Assembly (NCBI GenBank): GCA_013140395.1 | Contig: JABFSY010000065.1 | Coordinates: 1-6,411 of the forward strand | Direction: 5' to 3' | Length of the DNA stretch: 6,411 nt | Source: Cyclobacteriaceae bacterium | GTDB taxonomy: Bacteria; Bacteroidota; Bacteroidia; Cytophagales; Cyclobacteriaceae | Shown: in pieces, positions 1 to 6,411 of the stretch | Position numbering within the stretch: position 1 is the first letter of the stretch | Layout of the letters: every line of letters begins with the position of its first letter | Notes under the pieces: model-generated | Told to the model about the DNA's origin: nothing | The model's database searches: none | The model's input: the letters and a program-made list of their open reading frames with translations, nothing else | Translations under genes and position numbers: made by a program

Positions 1-1
1 G

Positions 2-82
2 CAAAACATCATCATTAAGATGCTACCGGGTATTATAATGTTAGTCTTAGGGCTTTATGCGTTTGCTCGTTATTTGTTTTGA
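2..82 (+). CDS. C-terminal end of a membrane protein (partial, start outside the window)
   Basis: An open frame enters from the left edge and ends at TGA 80-82, giving 26 visible residues. They are strongly hydrophobic (a run such as LPGIIMLVLGLYAFARYLF ends the protein), which fits a last transmembrane helix with a very short tail after it. No start codon with upstream context is visible and no family can be recognised from so short a piece. The stop codon lies directly at the edge of a palindrome (81-98) that could end the transcript. The gene is on the same strand as purM, 60 bases upstream of its start. Reading it as a real gene end is an inference from the hydrophobic pattern and the fact that the frame stays open to the edge; the sequence is too short for certainty. 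Confidence 0.5.
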   Translation, partial: QNIIIKMLPGIIMLVLGLYAFARYLF

Positions 83-98
83 GTGACCCCGGTCATTT
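81..98 (+). terminator. Palindrome at the end of the upstream gene, possible terminator
   Basis: TGACC (84-88) and GGTCA (91-95) are perfect inverted repeats. Allowing G-T pairs, the stem extends to seven pairs (81-87 with 92-98) around a four-base loop. Only three T residues follow the core, so it is a weak candidate for an intrinsic terminator. It overlaps the stop codon of the upstream membrane-protein gene. An operator for the purM promoter just downstream is an alternative reading. Confidence 0.3.
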
Positions 99-118
99 CG
101 AAATCTAAAATCTATTAC

Positions 119-126
119 CACCTTTG
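119..126 (+). promoter_or_regulatory. Candidate Bacteroidota -7 promoter element for purM
   Basis: CACCTTTG matches the Bacteroidota -7 consensus TAnnTTTG with one mismatch. A TTT at 96-98 lies roughly where the -33 TTTG element would be, but it is a poor match. Transcription would start near base 131-134, leaving a leader of only about ten bases before the GTG at 143. The assignment rests on consensus and position only. Confidence 0.4.
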
Positions 127-142
127 TCTATAATTTTTTTCA

Positions 143-1309
143 GTGTCAGATCGATATAATCAACGCGGGGTCTCAGCTTCCAAGGAAGATGTGCATGAAG
201 CCATCAAAAAGATAGACAAAGGACTTTATCCAAATGCTTTTTGCAAGATCGTGCCTGATTTGCTGGCAAACGATCCAAATTATTGCACGGTCATGCACGC
301 AGATGGGGCAGGCACCAAATCTTCCCTTGCTTACATTTATTGGAAAGAGACGGGCGATCTCAGCGTATGGAAGGGCATAGCACAAGATGCCATCATCATG
401 AATGTGGATGATCTATTGTGTGTAGGCGCTACCGGTCCCATTCTCCTTTCCTCTACGATTGGCAGAAATAAAAATAAAATTCCCGGTGAAGTGATCAGTA
501 CGCTGATCAACGGAACCGAAGAAGTATTGGAAATGCTGCGATCACACGGCATGGAGATCAGCAGCACGGGTGGAGAGACGGCAGATGTGGGCGACTTGGT
601 TCGCACCATCATTGTCGATAGCACCGTAACGGCTCGCCTCAAGCGAGACGAAGTGATCGACAATAAAAATATTGAGGCCGGTGATGTCATTGTTGGGTTA
701 GCTTCCTATGGGCAGGCCGTTTATGAATCAGAGTACAATGGTGGCATGGGTAGCAATGGGCTGACTTCATCGCGCCACGATGTTTTTAGTAATGTGTATG
801 CAAAGAAATATCCGGAGTCGTATGACCCATCGGTTCCTGCAGAGTTGGTTTATTCCGGTAAGTATTTGGTCACCGACCAATTGCCTGGCGCACCGTTGAA
901 TATTGGCAAACTTGTGTTGTCACCCACGCGCACCTACGCACCTGTCATCATTGCCATGCTGAAGGAAATGCGTACACACATTCACGGGATGGTGCATTGC
1001 AGTGGCGGAGCGCAAACTAAAGTATTGCACTTCATCGACAATCTCCATGTGATTAAGGATCATTTATTTGAAATTCCTCCCCTTTTTAAACTGATCCATG
1101 GCGTAAGTGGTACCGATTTAAAAGAGATGTATAAGGTATTTAACATGGGCCATCGAATGGAAATTTATTTACCGGAAAAAATGGCAGCGCAGGTTATTTC
1201 GATCAGTCGTTCATTGGGCGTGGAGGCACAGGTAATCGGTCGCGTAGAGTCCTCTGATCACAAACAAGTAACCCTGAAAACATCACAGGGCGAGTTTGTC
1301 TATCTTTAA
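143..1309 (+). CDS. purM: Phosphoribosylformylglycinamidine cyclo-ligase (AIR synthase), Bacteroidota form
   Basis: PurM makes aminoimidazole ribonucleotide (AIR) from formylglycinamidine ribonucleotide, using ATP, the fifth step of de novo purine synthesis in the cytoplasm. The 388-residue product has the PurM-like two-domain pattern. The N-terminal half has HADGAGTK (52-59, the ATP-binding DGxGTK motif), NVDDLLCVGA (87-96) and GGETAD (143-148). The C-terminal half has GGMGSNGLTSSRHD (200-213), LSPTRTY (259-265), HCSGGAQTK (285-293) and FNMGHRM (333-339). It is longer than the roughly 345 residues of E. coli PurM and differs from it around residues 95-110, as the PurM copies of Bacteroidota generally do; some databases call these only AIR synthase-related. 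The GTG start is well supported: an in-frame TAA lies at 131-133, the next Met is residue 52, and the N-terminus (SDRYNQRGVSASKEDVHEAI) is the conserved one. There is no Shine-Dalgarno sequence. No other pur gene is adjacent, so it is probably a single-gene unit. Confidence 0.85.
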   Translation: MSDRYNQRGVSASKEDVHEAIKKIDKGLYPNAFCKIVPDLLANDPNYCTVMHADGAGTKSSLAYIYWKETGDLSVWKGIAQDAIIMNVDDLLCVGATGPILLSSTIGRNKNKIPGEVISTLINGTEEVLEMLRSHGMEISSTGGETADVGDLVRTIIVDSTVTARLKRDEVIDNKNIEAGDVIVGLASYGQAVYESEYNGGMGSNGLTSSRHDVFSNVYAKKYPESYDPSVPAELVYSGKYLVTDQLPGAPLNIGKLVLSPTRTYAPVIIAMLKEMRTHIHGMVHCSGGAQTKVLHFIDNLHVIKDHLFEIPPLFKLIHGVSGTDLKEMYKVFNMGHRMEIYLPEKMAAQVISISRSLGVEAQVIGRVESSDHKQVTLKTSQGEFVYL

Positions 1310-1316
1310 AGAGATC

Positions 1317-1346
1317 CCTAAACAGGCACCGTGGATTTAGGCTTTT
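1317..1346. terminator. Inverted repeat between convergent genes, possible terminator
   Basis: CCTAAA (1317-1322) and TTTAGG (1336-1341) form a six-pair stem with a 13-base loop, followed by CTTTT on the + strand. It occupies the 36-base gap between the purM stop and the ATPase stop, where a terminator is expected. The stem is AT-rich and the loop large, so it is a weak hairpin. The T-run favours use by purM; it overlaps the first base of the ATPase stop codon. Confidence 0.3.
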
Positions 1347-3847
1347 CAAGCAGTAGCGGTTGTTCTCTTCCACCATTTTACTCCCTCAAACCAAATAACA
1401 GAAACAAAACCAATCAGAAGGCTGATTGATAACTGGGTGAGATTCAAGCGATGGAATTCAAAAAAGTTTGACAATGGTTCTATGTATAGCAAGGAGGCAG
1501 AGATAATGCTCGTTGCACCAATGATCAAGCCCACCAAATTATTTTTATACCCTAAAGTGGTGAAAATGGAATAGTAAAAAGAACGGTTGACGAGCGTTAG
1601 AAAAATATTAGCAGACACTAACACCGTAAACACGATGGTTCGTGTGACCCCTTCATCCAATCCTTGCTTAACAGCCAGTTGATAAGCTAGAAGTGTACCG
1701 AAAGTAATCGCCAATCCTTGCACAATACTGATGAACAATTCTCGGCCATTAAAAAAGGTGAGCGAAAAAGGTCGTGGCTTTTGTATCATTGTGTTTTCTT
1801 CCATCGGCTCGTTTTCATAGATGTTCGAACATGTTGGCCCCATGATCAATTCAAGAAAGATGATATGCACGGGCGTGAAGATATTGGGATAGACCCACCC
1901 CAATGCCAGAGGAATGAGCACAGTGAGAATGATAGGGATATGAATGGAGATAACATATTGAATAGCCTTCTTTAGATTGGAATAAATTTTCCTCCCCATC
2001 GCTACGGCCTCTACCATTTTCGATAAATCATCGTCAACCAAAATGAGAGAGGCTGCTTGTTTGGCAATTTCGGTTCCCTTCTTGCCCATAGCAACACCAA
2101 TATGTGCGGCCTTAAGTGCGGGCCCATCGTTTACCCCATCGCCTGTCATGGCCACAATTTGATGCTGTGCTTTTAAGGCATTGATGATTTTTAATTTTGC
2201 CTCTGGAAACATGCGGGTAAAAAGGGAAGTTTCCACTACGCATTTGTTCAGTTCACCTTCCGATAGTTTCATTAACTCTTCGCCCGAGATACTTTTATCA
2301 TATCCAACAAAGCCCACCTGCCGGGCAATAGCTGAAGTTGTTGCCGCATTGTCGCCAGTGATAATTTTTACAGCAATACCGGCTTTGTAAAAATCTCCCA
2401 AAACAGTTTGTATGTTTTTCTTTGGCGGATCGTAAAAGGCAACCAATCCTTTAAACGTGAATTTCATTTCCTGCTGAGTGAGGGGAAATTCATTGCCGCT
2501 AATGGTTGCAACGCCAACTCCCAATACACGAAAGCCTTCGATAGCGAGCGCTTGAACTGCAACTTCTATGCTGCGCTTTTCTGCTTCAGAGAGTTGAGAA
2601 ACATTGATCAATGCTTCGGGCGCGCCCTTGGCTGCAATAATGCGATCATTATCACTCACAAAAACGTGCGTCATCATCGGTGGCTTCCCTCCAAGTGGAA
2701 ACTCCTTCGCTAAATGATAGTTGTGACGTTCGTCAACAGAAGTTGTTTGTGCGTAAGCAGCATGCAGCGCCACTTCCATCGGATCGAATGGCACGGGCTC
2801 GCTCGAAAACATGGCCAATCTGACTAGTTCTCGCTCTGGGTTGCCGAGCGCACTATCTGCCGAAGTCACCTTGTTGTTGGCCAACACAAAAAGTTTGGCC
2901 AGGCTCATCTTATTCTCGGTAATCGTTCCTGTTTTGTCAACGCAAATAGTTGTTGCACTTCCCAGTGTTTCTACGGTTTTCATTTGTTTGACCACAATGC
3001 CCATCTTCATCAATCGCCAGGCGCCAAGCGCCATAAAGGTGGTGAAGGCTACGGGAATTTCTTCTGGTAAAATACTCATGGCCAAGGTGAGCGCTTTCAG
3101 CAAACTTTCCACTACTAGATGAGAACGTAGGAAGTTGATTGCCCAGACAATCGCAAAAACAATAGCGCCTGCTATCACCATCTTTTTTACAAAATTGCTA
3201 ATCTGCAACTCAAGCGGTGTCTTTTCGTCCGCGATGCTCTCGAGGCTTTTGCCAATTTTTCCTAACTTGGTTTCATTGCCAATAGCGGTGATAGTGGCGA
3301 TGGCTAAACCACTGGCTACTGATGTACCATGATAGACATAGCGATCTTCGCTGGTGACCTCTTTACTGACAGCCATTGATTCACCAGTAAGAATGGACTC
3401 GTTCACCGAGAAATCATTGGATTGAAGTATCGCGCCATCAGCGGCTATGGAAGCTCCTTCTTCTACCATCATACAATCACCCACGACTAACTCCTCGCTT
3501 TTTATTTCCATCACCACGCCATTGCGAATGACTTTGCTATTTGGTGCCGTAAACGTTTTTAATTTTTCTAACGCATTGCGGCTACGAGAATCCTGATACA
3601 AAGAGATCGCAGACACTAAGACAATGGCGGCAGCTAAAAAAATACCGTCACCCGTTTTTCCAGTGGCGAAATAAATGGACGATGTAGTTAAAAGCAGAAT
3701 GACCATTGGCTCTTTGGCCAGGCTCCTAATGGCATCAAACAAACTGTTTTCCTTTTTGTACTCCAAGCGGTTGTATCCATACTGCTTTCGTGCAGCGATT
3801 ACGCGTTCGTCCGTTAGGCCCTTTATATTGAAAGGAGAGTTAGACAT
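1346..3847 (-). CDS. P2-like P-type cation-transporting ATPase of uncertain ion specificity
   Basis: This is an ATP-driven inner-membrane cation pump of 833 residues. In order: a cation-ATPase N-terminal region (about 10-40); M1-M2 (46-85); actuator domain with TGES (154-157), needed for dephosphorylation; M3-M4 (223-275) with PEEIP (261-265); phosphorylation motif DKTGT (304-308, Asp304); a compact nucleotide-binding domain with KGAPE (407-411); TGDN (497-500) and TGDGVNDGPAL (568-578) of the P domain; then six more hydrophobic segments, M5-M10 (about 624-825). There is no N-terminal CxxC or His-rich metal domain, which argues against Cu/Zn pumps. It resembles P2 (Ca2+/Mn2+/Na+) pumps, but by eye alignment M5 has His636 and Ile639 where SERCA has Asn768 and Glu771, and M6 (ELIMGPTCS) has Gly670 where SERCA has Asp800, so calcium transport should not be assumed. 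The ATG at 3845-3847 fits the N-terminal domain; no Shine-Dalgarno is seen. It is a single-gene unit, convergent with purM and divergent from ileS. Confidence 0.9.
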   Translation of the reverse strand: MSNSPFNIKGLTDERVIAARKQYGYNRLEYKKENSLFDAIRSLAKEPMVILLLTTSSIYFATGKTGDGIFLAAAIVLVSAISLYQDSRSRNALEKLKTFTAPNSKVIRNGVVMEIKSEELVVGDCMMVEEGASIAADGAILQSNDFSVNESILTGESMAVSKEVTSEDRYVYHGTSVASGLAIATITAIGNETKLGKIGKSLESIADEKTPLELQISNFVKKMVIAGAIVFAIVWAINFLRSHLVVESLLKALTLAMSILPEEIPVAFTTFMALGAWRLMKMGIVVKQMKTVETLGSATTICVDKTGTITENKMSLAKLFVLANNKVTSADSALGNPERELVRLAMFSSEPVPFDPMEVALHAAYAQTTSVDERHNYHLAKEFPLGGKPPMMTHVFVSDNDRIIAAKGAPEALINVSQLSEAEKRSIEVAVQALAIEGFRVLGVGVATISGNEFPLTQQEMKFTFKGLVAFYDPPKKNIQTVLGDFYKAGIAVKIITGDNAATTSAIARQVGFVGYDKSISGEELMKLSEGELNKCVVETSLFTRMFPEAKLKIINALKAQHQIVAMTGDGVNDGPALKAAHIGVAMGKKGTEIAKQAASLILVDDDLSKMVEAVAMGRKIYSNLKKAIQYVISIHIPIILTVLIPLALGWVYPNIFTPVHIIFLELIMGPTCSNIYENEPMEENTMIQKPRPFSLTFFNGRELFISIVQGLAITFGTLLAYQLAVKQGLDEGVTRTIVFTVLVSANIFLTLVNRSFYYSIFTTLGYKNNLVGLIIGATSIISASLLYIEPLSNFFEFHRLNLTQLSISLLIGFVSVIWFEGVKWWKRTTATA

Positions 3848-4121
3848 TTATAAGGCAGGTGTTGGTGTTAGTTTTGCGTTCCCACAAGGTACTTGATTCG
3901 CTACAGATTCGAGTAGTCAGCGCAAGGTTTTGTGTTCTTTAGTCAAACAAAGTAATGCGCCCTCAAAATCGGACCCTCGTATTCAAAGGAGCGAAAGTGG
4001 TTAAGCTGGTTATCGCTGAATACGTTGAATCCATCTTGAAAATTTTGTGTCCTTCTAAGTACCAAATAACCTCCGTCAAATCGCATATTCTTTCTAAATT
4101 GCGCCCTATTTTTTAGTATCC
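3848..4121. other. Divergent intergenic region between the ATPase gene and ileS
   Basis: These 274 bases must hold the promoters of both flanking genes. No convincing small gene, tRNA or T-box leader is visible. On the - strand TACCTTG (complement of 3885-3891) is a degenerate -7-like element about 37 bases before the ATPase ATG, without a matching -33 box. GATTCG occurs twice (3895-3900 and 3906-3911), 11 bases apart, directly upstream of that element. Two imperfect copies of GGTTA..GCT lie at 3999-4007 and 4008-4017. The sequence is otherwise unremarkable. Confidence 0.5.
4095..4102 (+). promoter_or_regulatory. Candidate promoter element for ileS
   Basis: TAAATTGC followed by GCCC resembles the Bacteroidota -7 element TAnnTTTG with one T missing. 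It lies 20 bases before the GTG start, close to the 17-base distance seen at purM. No good -33 TTTG was found at the expected distance upstream, so this is a weak call. An alternative is AAATTTTG at 4040-4047, which would give a leader of about 70 bases. Confidence 0.3.
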
Positions 4122-6411
4122 GTGAGTAAGTATAAAGAAGCCAAAGAACTCAATTACGCTACCATTGCCAGCGAGATGCTGGAATTTTGGAAGGAGAACC
4201 AGATTTTTGAAAAATCGGTGAGCAACCGCGAAGGTGCTAAAACCTTTACTTTCTATGAAGGGCCACCGTCTGCCAATGGCACGCCCGGTATTCACCACGT
4301 GATGGCGCGCACCGTCAAAGACATTTTTTGTCGCTATAAAACGCTACAGGGTTTTCAAGTGAAGCGCAAAGGCGGTTGGGATACACATGGGTTGCCGGTG
4401 GAACTGCAAGTGGAAAAGGAATTGGGCATCACCAAGGATGACATAGGCAAGAAGATTTCGATCGAAGACTACAACAAGAAGTGCCGCGAAACGGTGATGA
4501 AGTACAAAGATCAATGGGATGATCTCACCACCAAGATGGGCTATTGGGTAGATTTGAAAAACCCCTATGTTACTTACGAAAAAGAATACATCGAATCGCT
4601 GTGGTGGATTTTGAAAAAATTCTACGACAAAGGTTTGTTGTACAAAGGCTATACCATACAACCTTACTCTCCTTCAGACGGCACCGGACTTAGCTCGCAT
4701 GAGTTGAACCAACCGGGTTGCTATAAAGATGTGAAGGATACTTCTGTGGTGGCACAGTTTAAATTAGTTCAAGATTCAAAGTTCAAAACGCTCTTCACTT
4801 CGAATGAAGAGGTGTGCGTTTTAGCTTGGACTACAACACCCTGGACGCTTCCATCCAATACTGCGTTGGCAGTAGGTGAAAAAATTAAATATGTTCAGGT
4901 TAACTCCTTCAATCCCTACACATTTAAATCGGTGAGTGTAGTGCTGGCGAAGGACCTGGTTGGAAAATATTTTTCTGACAAGAATAAAGATTTAAAACTT
5001 AGCGATTACAAATCAGGAGATAAAGCAATCCCTTTCGAAATTGTAAAAGAGTTTCCCGGTAAAGAGTTAATCGGCCTCCGCTATGAGCAGTTGATGCCTT
5101 ACGTACAACCATTCTATTCTGCTGAAAATGCTTTTCAAGTAATCGCTGGAGATTTTGTAACAACAGAAGACGGAACAGGGGTAGTTCATATCTCACCAAC
5201 CTTTGGTGCCGATGACTTTCGGGTAGCAAAGCAAAATGGAATACCTGCGCTGACCATCAAAGACGAAGCAGGCAATGAATTACCAACCGTAGATAAAAAA
5301 GGGAAATTCATTTCTGTCATTGGCGAGAAACTGAAGGAGGGTGTCGCCAAGTATAATATTAAAACCCACAAGCCACTTGGCGCGGATGATTTTTATGTCA
5401 AGAACTACACCGATGAAGATGAAACGAATCCGGATTATAAAAATACCGATGTCATCATCTCCATCATTTTAAAAGAAGAGAATAAAGCTTTTAAGGTAGA
5501 AAAGTACGAGCACACCTACCCACACTCCTGGCGCACCGACAAGCCCGTATTGTATTATCCACTGGATGCATGGTTCATCAAAACCACTGCGCTAAAAGAT
5601 AAGATGGTGGAGTTGAACAAAACCATCAATTGGAAGCCGGAGTCAACAGGTACGGGACGCTTTGGCAATTGGCTGGAGAATTTGGTGGATTGGAATTTGT
5701 CTAGGTCACGTTATTGGGGAACACCATTGCCAATCTGGAGAACGAAGGACGGAAAAGAAGAAATTTGTATAGGCTCTCAGTCTGAACTCAGATACGAAGT
5801 AGCAAAATCTGTTAAAGCAGGGTTGATGCAGCAGTCGATGGTCGATGGTCAATGGACCATGGACTTGCATAGGCCATTTGTGGATGAAATAGTATTAATA
5901 AGCAACAGTGGTCAACCAATGTATCGGGAGACTGACCTGATAGACGTATGGTTCGACTCTGGTGCCATGCCTTACGCGCAATGGCATTATCCATTTGAGA
6001 ATAAAGAAGTTTTTGAAAATTCATATCCGGCTGATTACATCTCGGAAGGCGTTGACCAAACACGTGGATGGTTCTTTACTTTGCATGCTATTGCTACTTT
6101 ACTAAGCGAGAGCAGTGAAGAAATAAAAGCGGTTAACAAAATGGTGAACAATGGCGGAGTAGCATTTAAAAACGTCATCTCTACCGGATTGGTGTTGGAT
6201 AAGAACGGGGAGAAAATGAGCAAGCGCAAAGGCAATGTCGTTGACCCCTACACAACGCTGGGAAAATACGGAGCAGATGTGGTGCGTTGGTATATGATTG
6301 AAAATGCACCACCATGGGACAACTTGAAGTTTGACTTAGCGGGTATTGAAGAGACCCAGCGCAGGTTTTTCGGCACGCTCATGAACACATATTCCTTCTT
6401 TGCCATGTATG
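4122..6411 (+). CDS. ileS: Isoleucyl-tRNA synthetase, long eukaryote-like form (3' end outside the window)
   Basis: IleRS is a cytoplasmic class I enzyme that charges tRNA-Ile with isoleucine and edits away misactivated valine. The frame stays open for 763 codons to the right edge, so the anticodon-binding C-terminal part is missing. Visible parts: PPSANG (48-53) leading into the signature at 56-59, which reads GIHH instead of HIGH; GWDTHGLPVE (85-94); the CP1 editing domain with TTTPWTLPSN (237-246) and GTGVVHISPTFGADDF (351-366); SRSRYWG (527-533); DVWFDSGAMPYAQ (608-620); EGVDQTRGWF (642-651); and KMSKR (698-702), the ATP-stabilising loop. WFDSGAMPYAQ and the overall pattern fit the eukaryote-like type 2 IleRS usual in Bacteroidota. 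GTG is the start: an in-frame TAA lies at 4095-4097 with no ATG between, and the N-terminus (SKYKEAKELN...EFWKENQIFEKS) matches the family. No Shine-Dalgarno or T-box is seen. It is divergent from the ATPase gene. Confidence 0.95.
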   Translation, partial: MSKYKEAKELNYATIASEMLEFWKENQIFEKSVSNREGAKTFTFYEGPPSANGTPGIHHVMARTVKDIFCRYKTLQGFQVKRKGGWDTHGLPVELQVEKELGITKDDIGKKISIEDYNKKCRETVMKYKDQWDDLTTKMGYWVDLKNPYVTYEKEYIESLWWILKKFYDKGLLYKGYTIQPYSPSDGTGLSSHELNQPGCYKDVKDTSVVAQFKLVQDSKFKTLFTSNEEVCVLAWTTTPWTLPSNTALAVGEKIKYVQVNSFNPYTFKSVSVVLAKDLVGKYFSDKNKDLKLSDYKSGDKAIPFEIVKEFPGKELIGLRYEQLMPYVQPFYSAENAFQVIAGDFVTTEDGTGVVHISPTFGADDFRVAKQNGIPALTIKDEAGNELPTVDKKGKFISVIGEKLKEGVAKYNIKTHKPLGADDFYVKNYTDEDETNPDYKNTDVIISIILKEENKAFKVEKYEHTYPHSWRTDKPVLYYPLDAWFIKTTALKDKMVELNKTINWKPESTGTGRFGNWLENLVDWNLSRSRYWGTPLPIWRTKDGKEEICIGSQSELRYEVAKSVKAGLMQQSMVDGQWTMDLHRPFVDEIVLISNSGQPMYRETDLIDVWFDSGAMPYAQWHYPFENKEVFENSYPADYISEGVDQTRGWFFTLHAIATLLSESSEEIKAVNKMVNNGGVAFKNVISTGLVLDKNGEKMSKRKGNVVDPYTTLGKYGADVVRWYMIENAPPWDNLKFDLAGIEETQRRFFGTLMNTYSFFAMY
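5835..5860 (+). repeat. Three tandem 7-base repeats with an overlapping hairpin inside ileS
   Basis: TCGATGG (5835-5841), TCGATGG (5842-5848) and TCAATGG (5849-5855) follow one another without a gap. ATGGTC (5845-5850) and GACCAT (5855-5860) form a perfect six-base inverted repeat with a four-base loop over the same stretch. The three units total 21 bases, so the reading frame is kept (it reads QSMVDGQW here). The position is between the SRSRYWG block and the HRPFVDEIV block, a variable part of IleRS. Confidence 0.7.

Noticed and set aside
129..134. TATAAT directly upstream of purM as a sigma-70 type -10 box
   Set aside because: It ends eight bases before the GTG, which would force a start of transcription at or inside the start codon, and no -35 box is present. 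The Bacteroidota-type element at 119-126 fits better.
173..690. Open frames on the - strand inside purM (70 and 117 codons)
   Set aside because: They lie antisense within a clearly conserved gene, show no recognisable domain and have no upstream signals; they are shadows of the purM frame.
1718..3896. Several + strand open frames of 65-103 codons across the ATPase gene
   Set aside because: All are antisense to the conserved P-type ATPase, with compositions expected of reverse-frame translations. The one at 3675-3896 runs past the ATPase start into the intergenic region but has no family resemblance.
3848..4121. T-box leader or other riboswitch ahead of ileS
   Set aside because: No T-box consensus, no specifier-type stem and no terminator/antiterminator pair is visible; T-boxes are also mostly a Firmicutes feature.
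4113..6235. Open frames on the - strand of 61-105 codons within ileS
   Set aside because: They are antisense to continuous, motif-rich IleRS coding sequence and show no independent support.
1..6411. A new defence, mobile or secondary-metabolite system
   Set aside because: All long frames belong to recognised housekeeping or transport families. There are no transposase, integrase, toxin-antitoxin, reverse transcriptase or CRISPR signs, and no terminal inverted repeats or target duplications were seen.

Overview
The window looks like ordinary chromosomal DNA from a member of the Bacteroidota, probably a Cytophagales-like bacterium. This is inferred from three things: the protein types (a 388-residue PurM of the Bacteroidota form and a long eukaryote-like isoleucyl-tRNA synthetase), the absence of Shine-Dalgarno sequences, and weak matches to the TAnnTTTG promoter element of that phylum. 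The species cannot be named from the sequence.

Layout, left to right. (1) Bases 2-82 are the tail of a small or larger membrane protein on the + strand, whose start lies outside the window. (2) Bases 143-1309 (+) are purM, encoding the AIR synthase step of purine synthesis, with a GTG start. (3) Bases 1346-3847 (-) encode an 833-residue P2-like P-type cation ATPase that converges on purM across a 36-base gap. (4) Bases 3848-4121 form a 274-base divergent intergenic region. (5) Bases 4122 to the window end (+) are ileS, open at the right edge with 763 codons present, also with a GTG start.

The genes do not form one operon. Strand switches on both sides of the ATPase make it a single-gene unit, and purM and ileS each appear to have their own promoter. 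Their functions (purine synthesis, cation transport, tRNA charging) are housekeeping and not obviously linked. I found no mobile element, RNA gene, CRISPR array or defence system.

Two points deserve attention. The IleRS carries GIHH where class I synthetases normally carry HIGH, so the first and third residues are swapped; this form has been linked to mupirocin hyper-resistance in type 2 IleRS. The P-type ATPase keeps the whole catalytic core but lacks the usual Ca2+-ligand residues in M5 and M6, so its ion is unknown.
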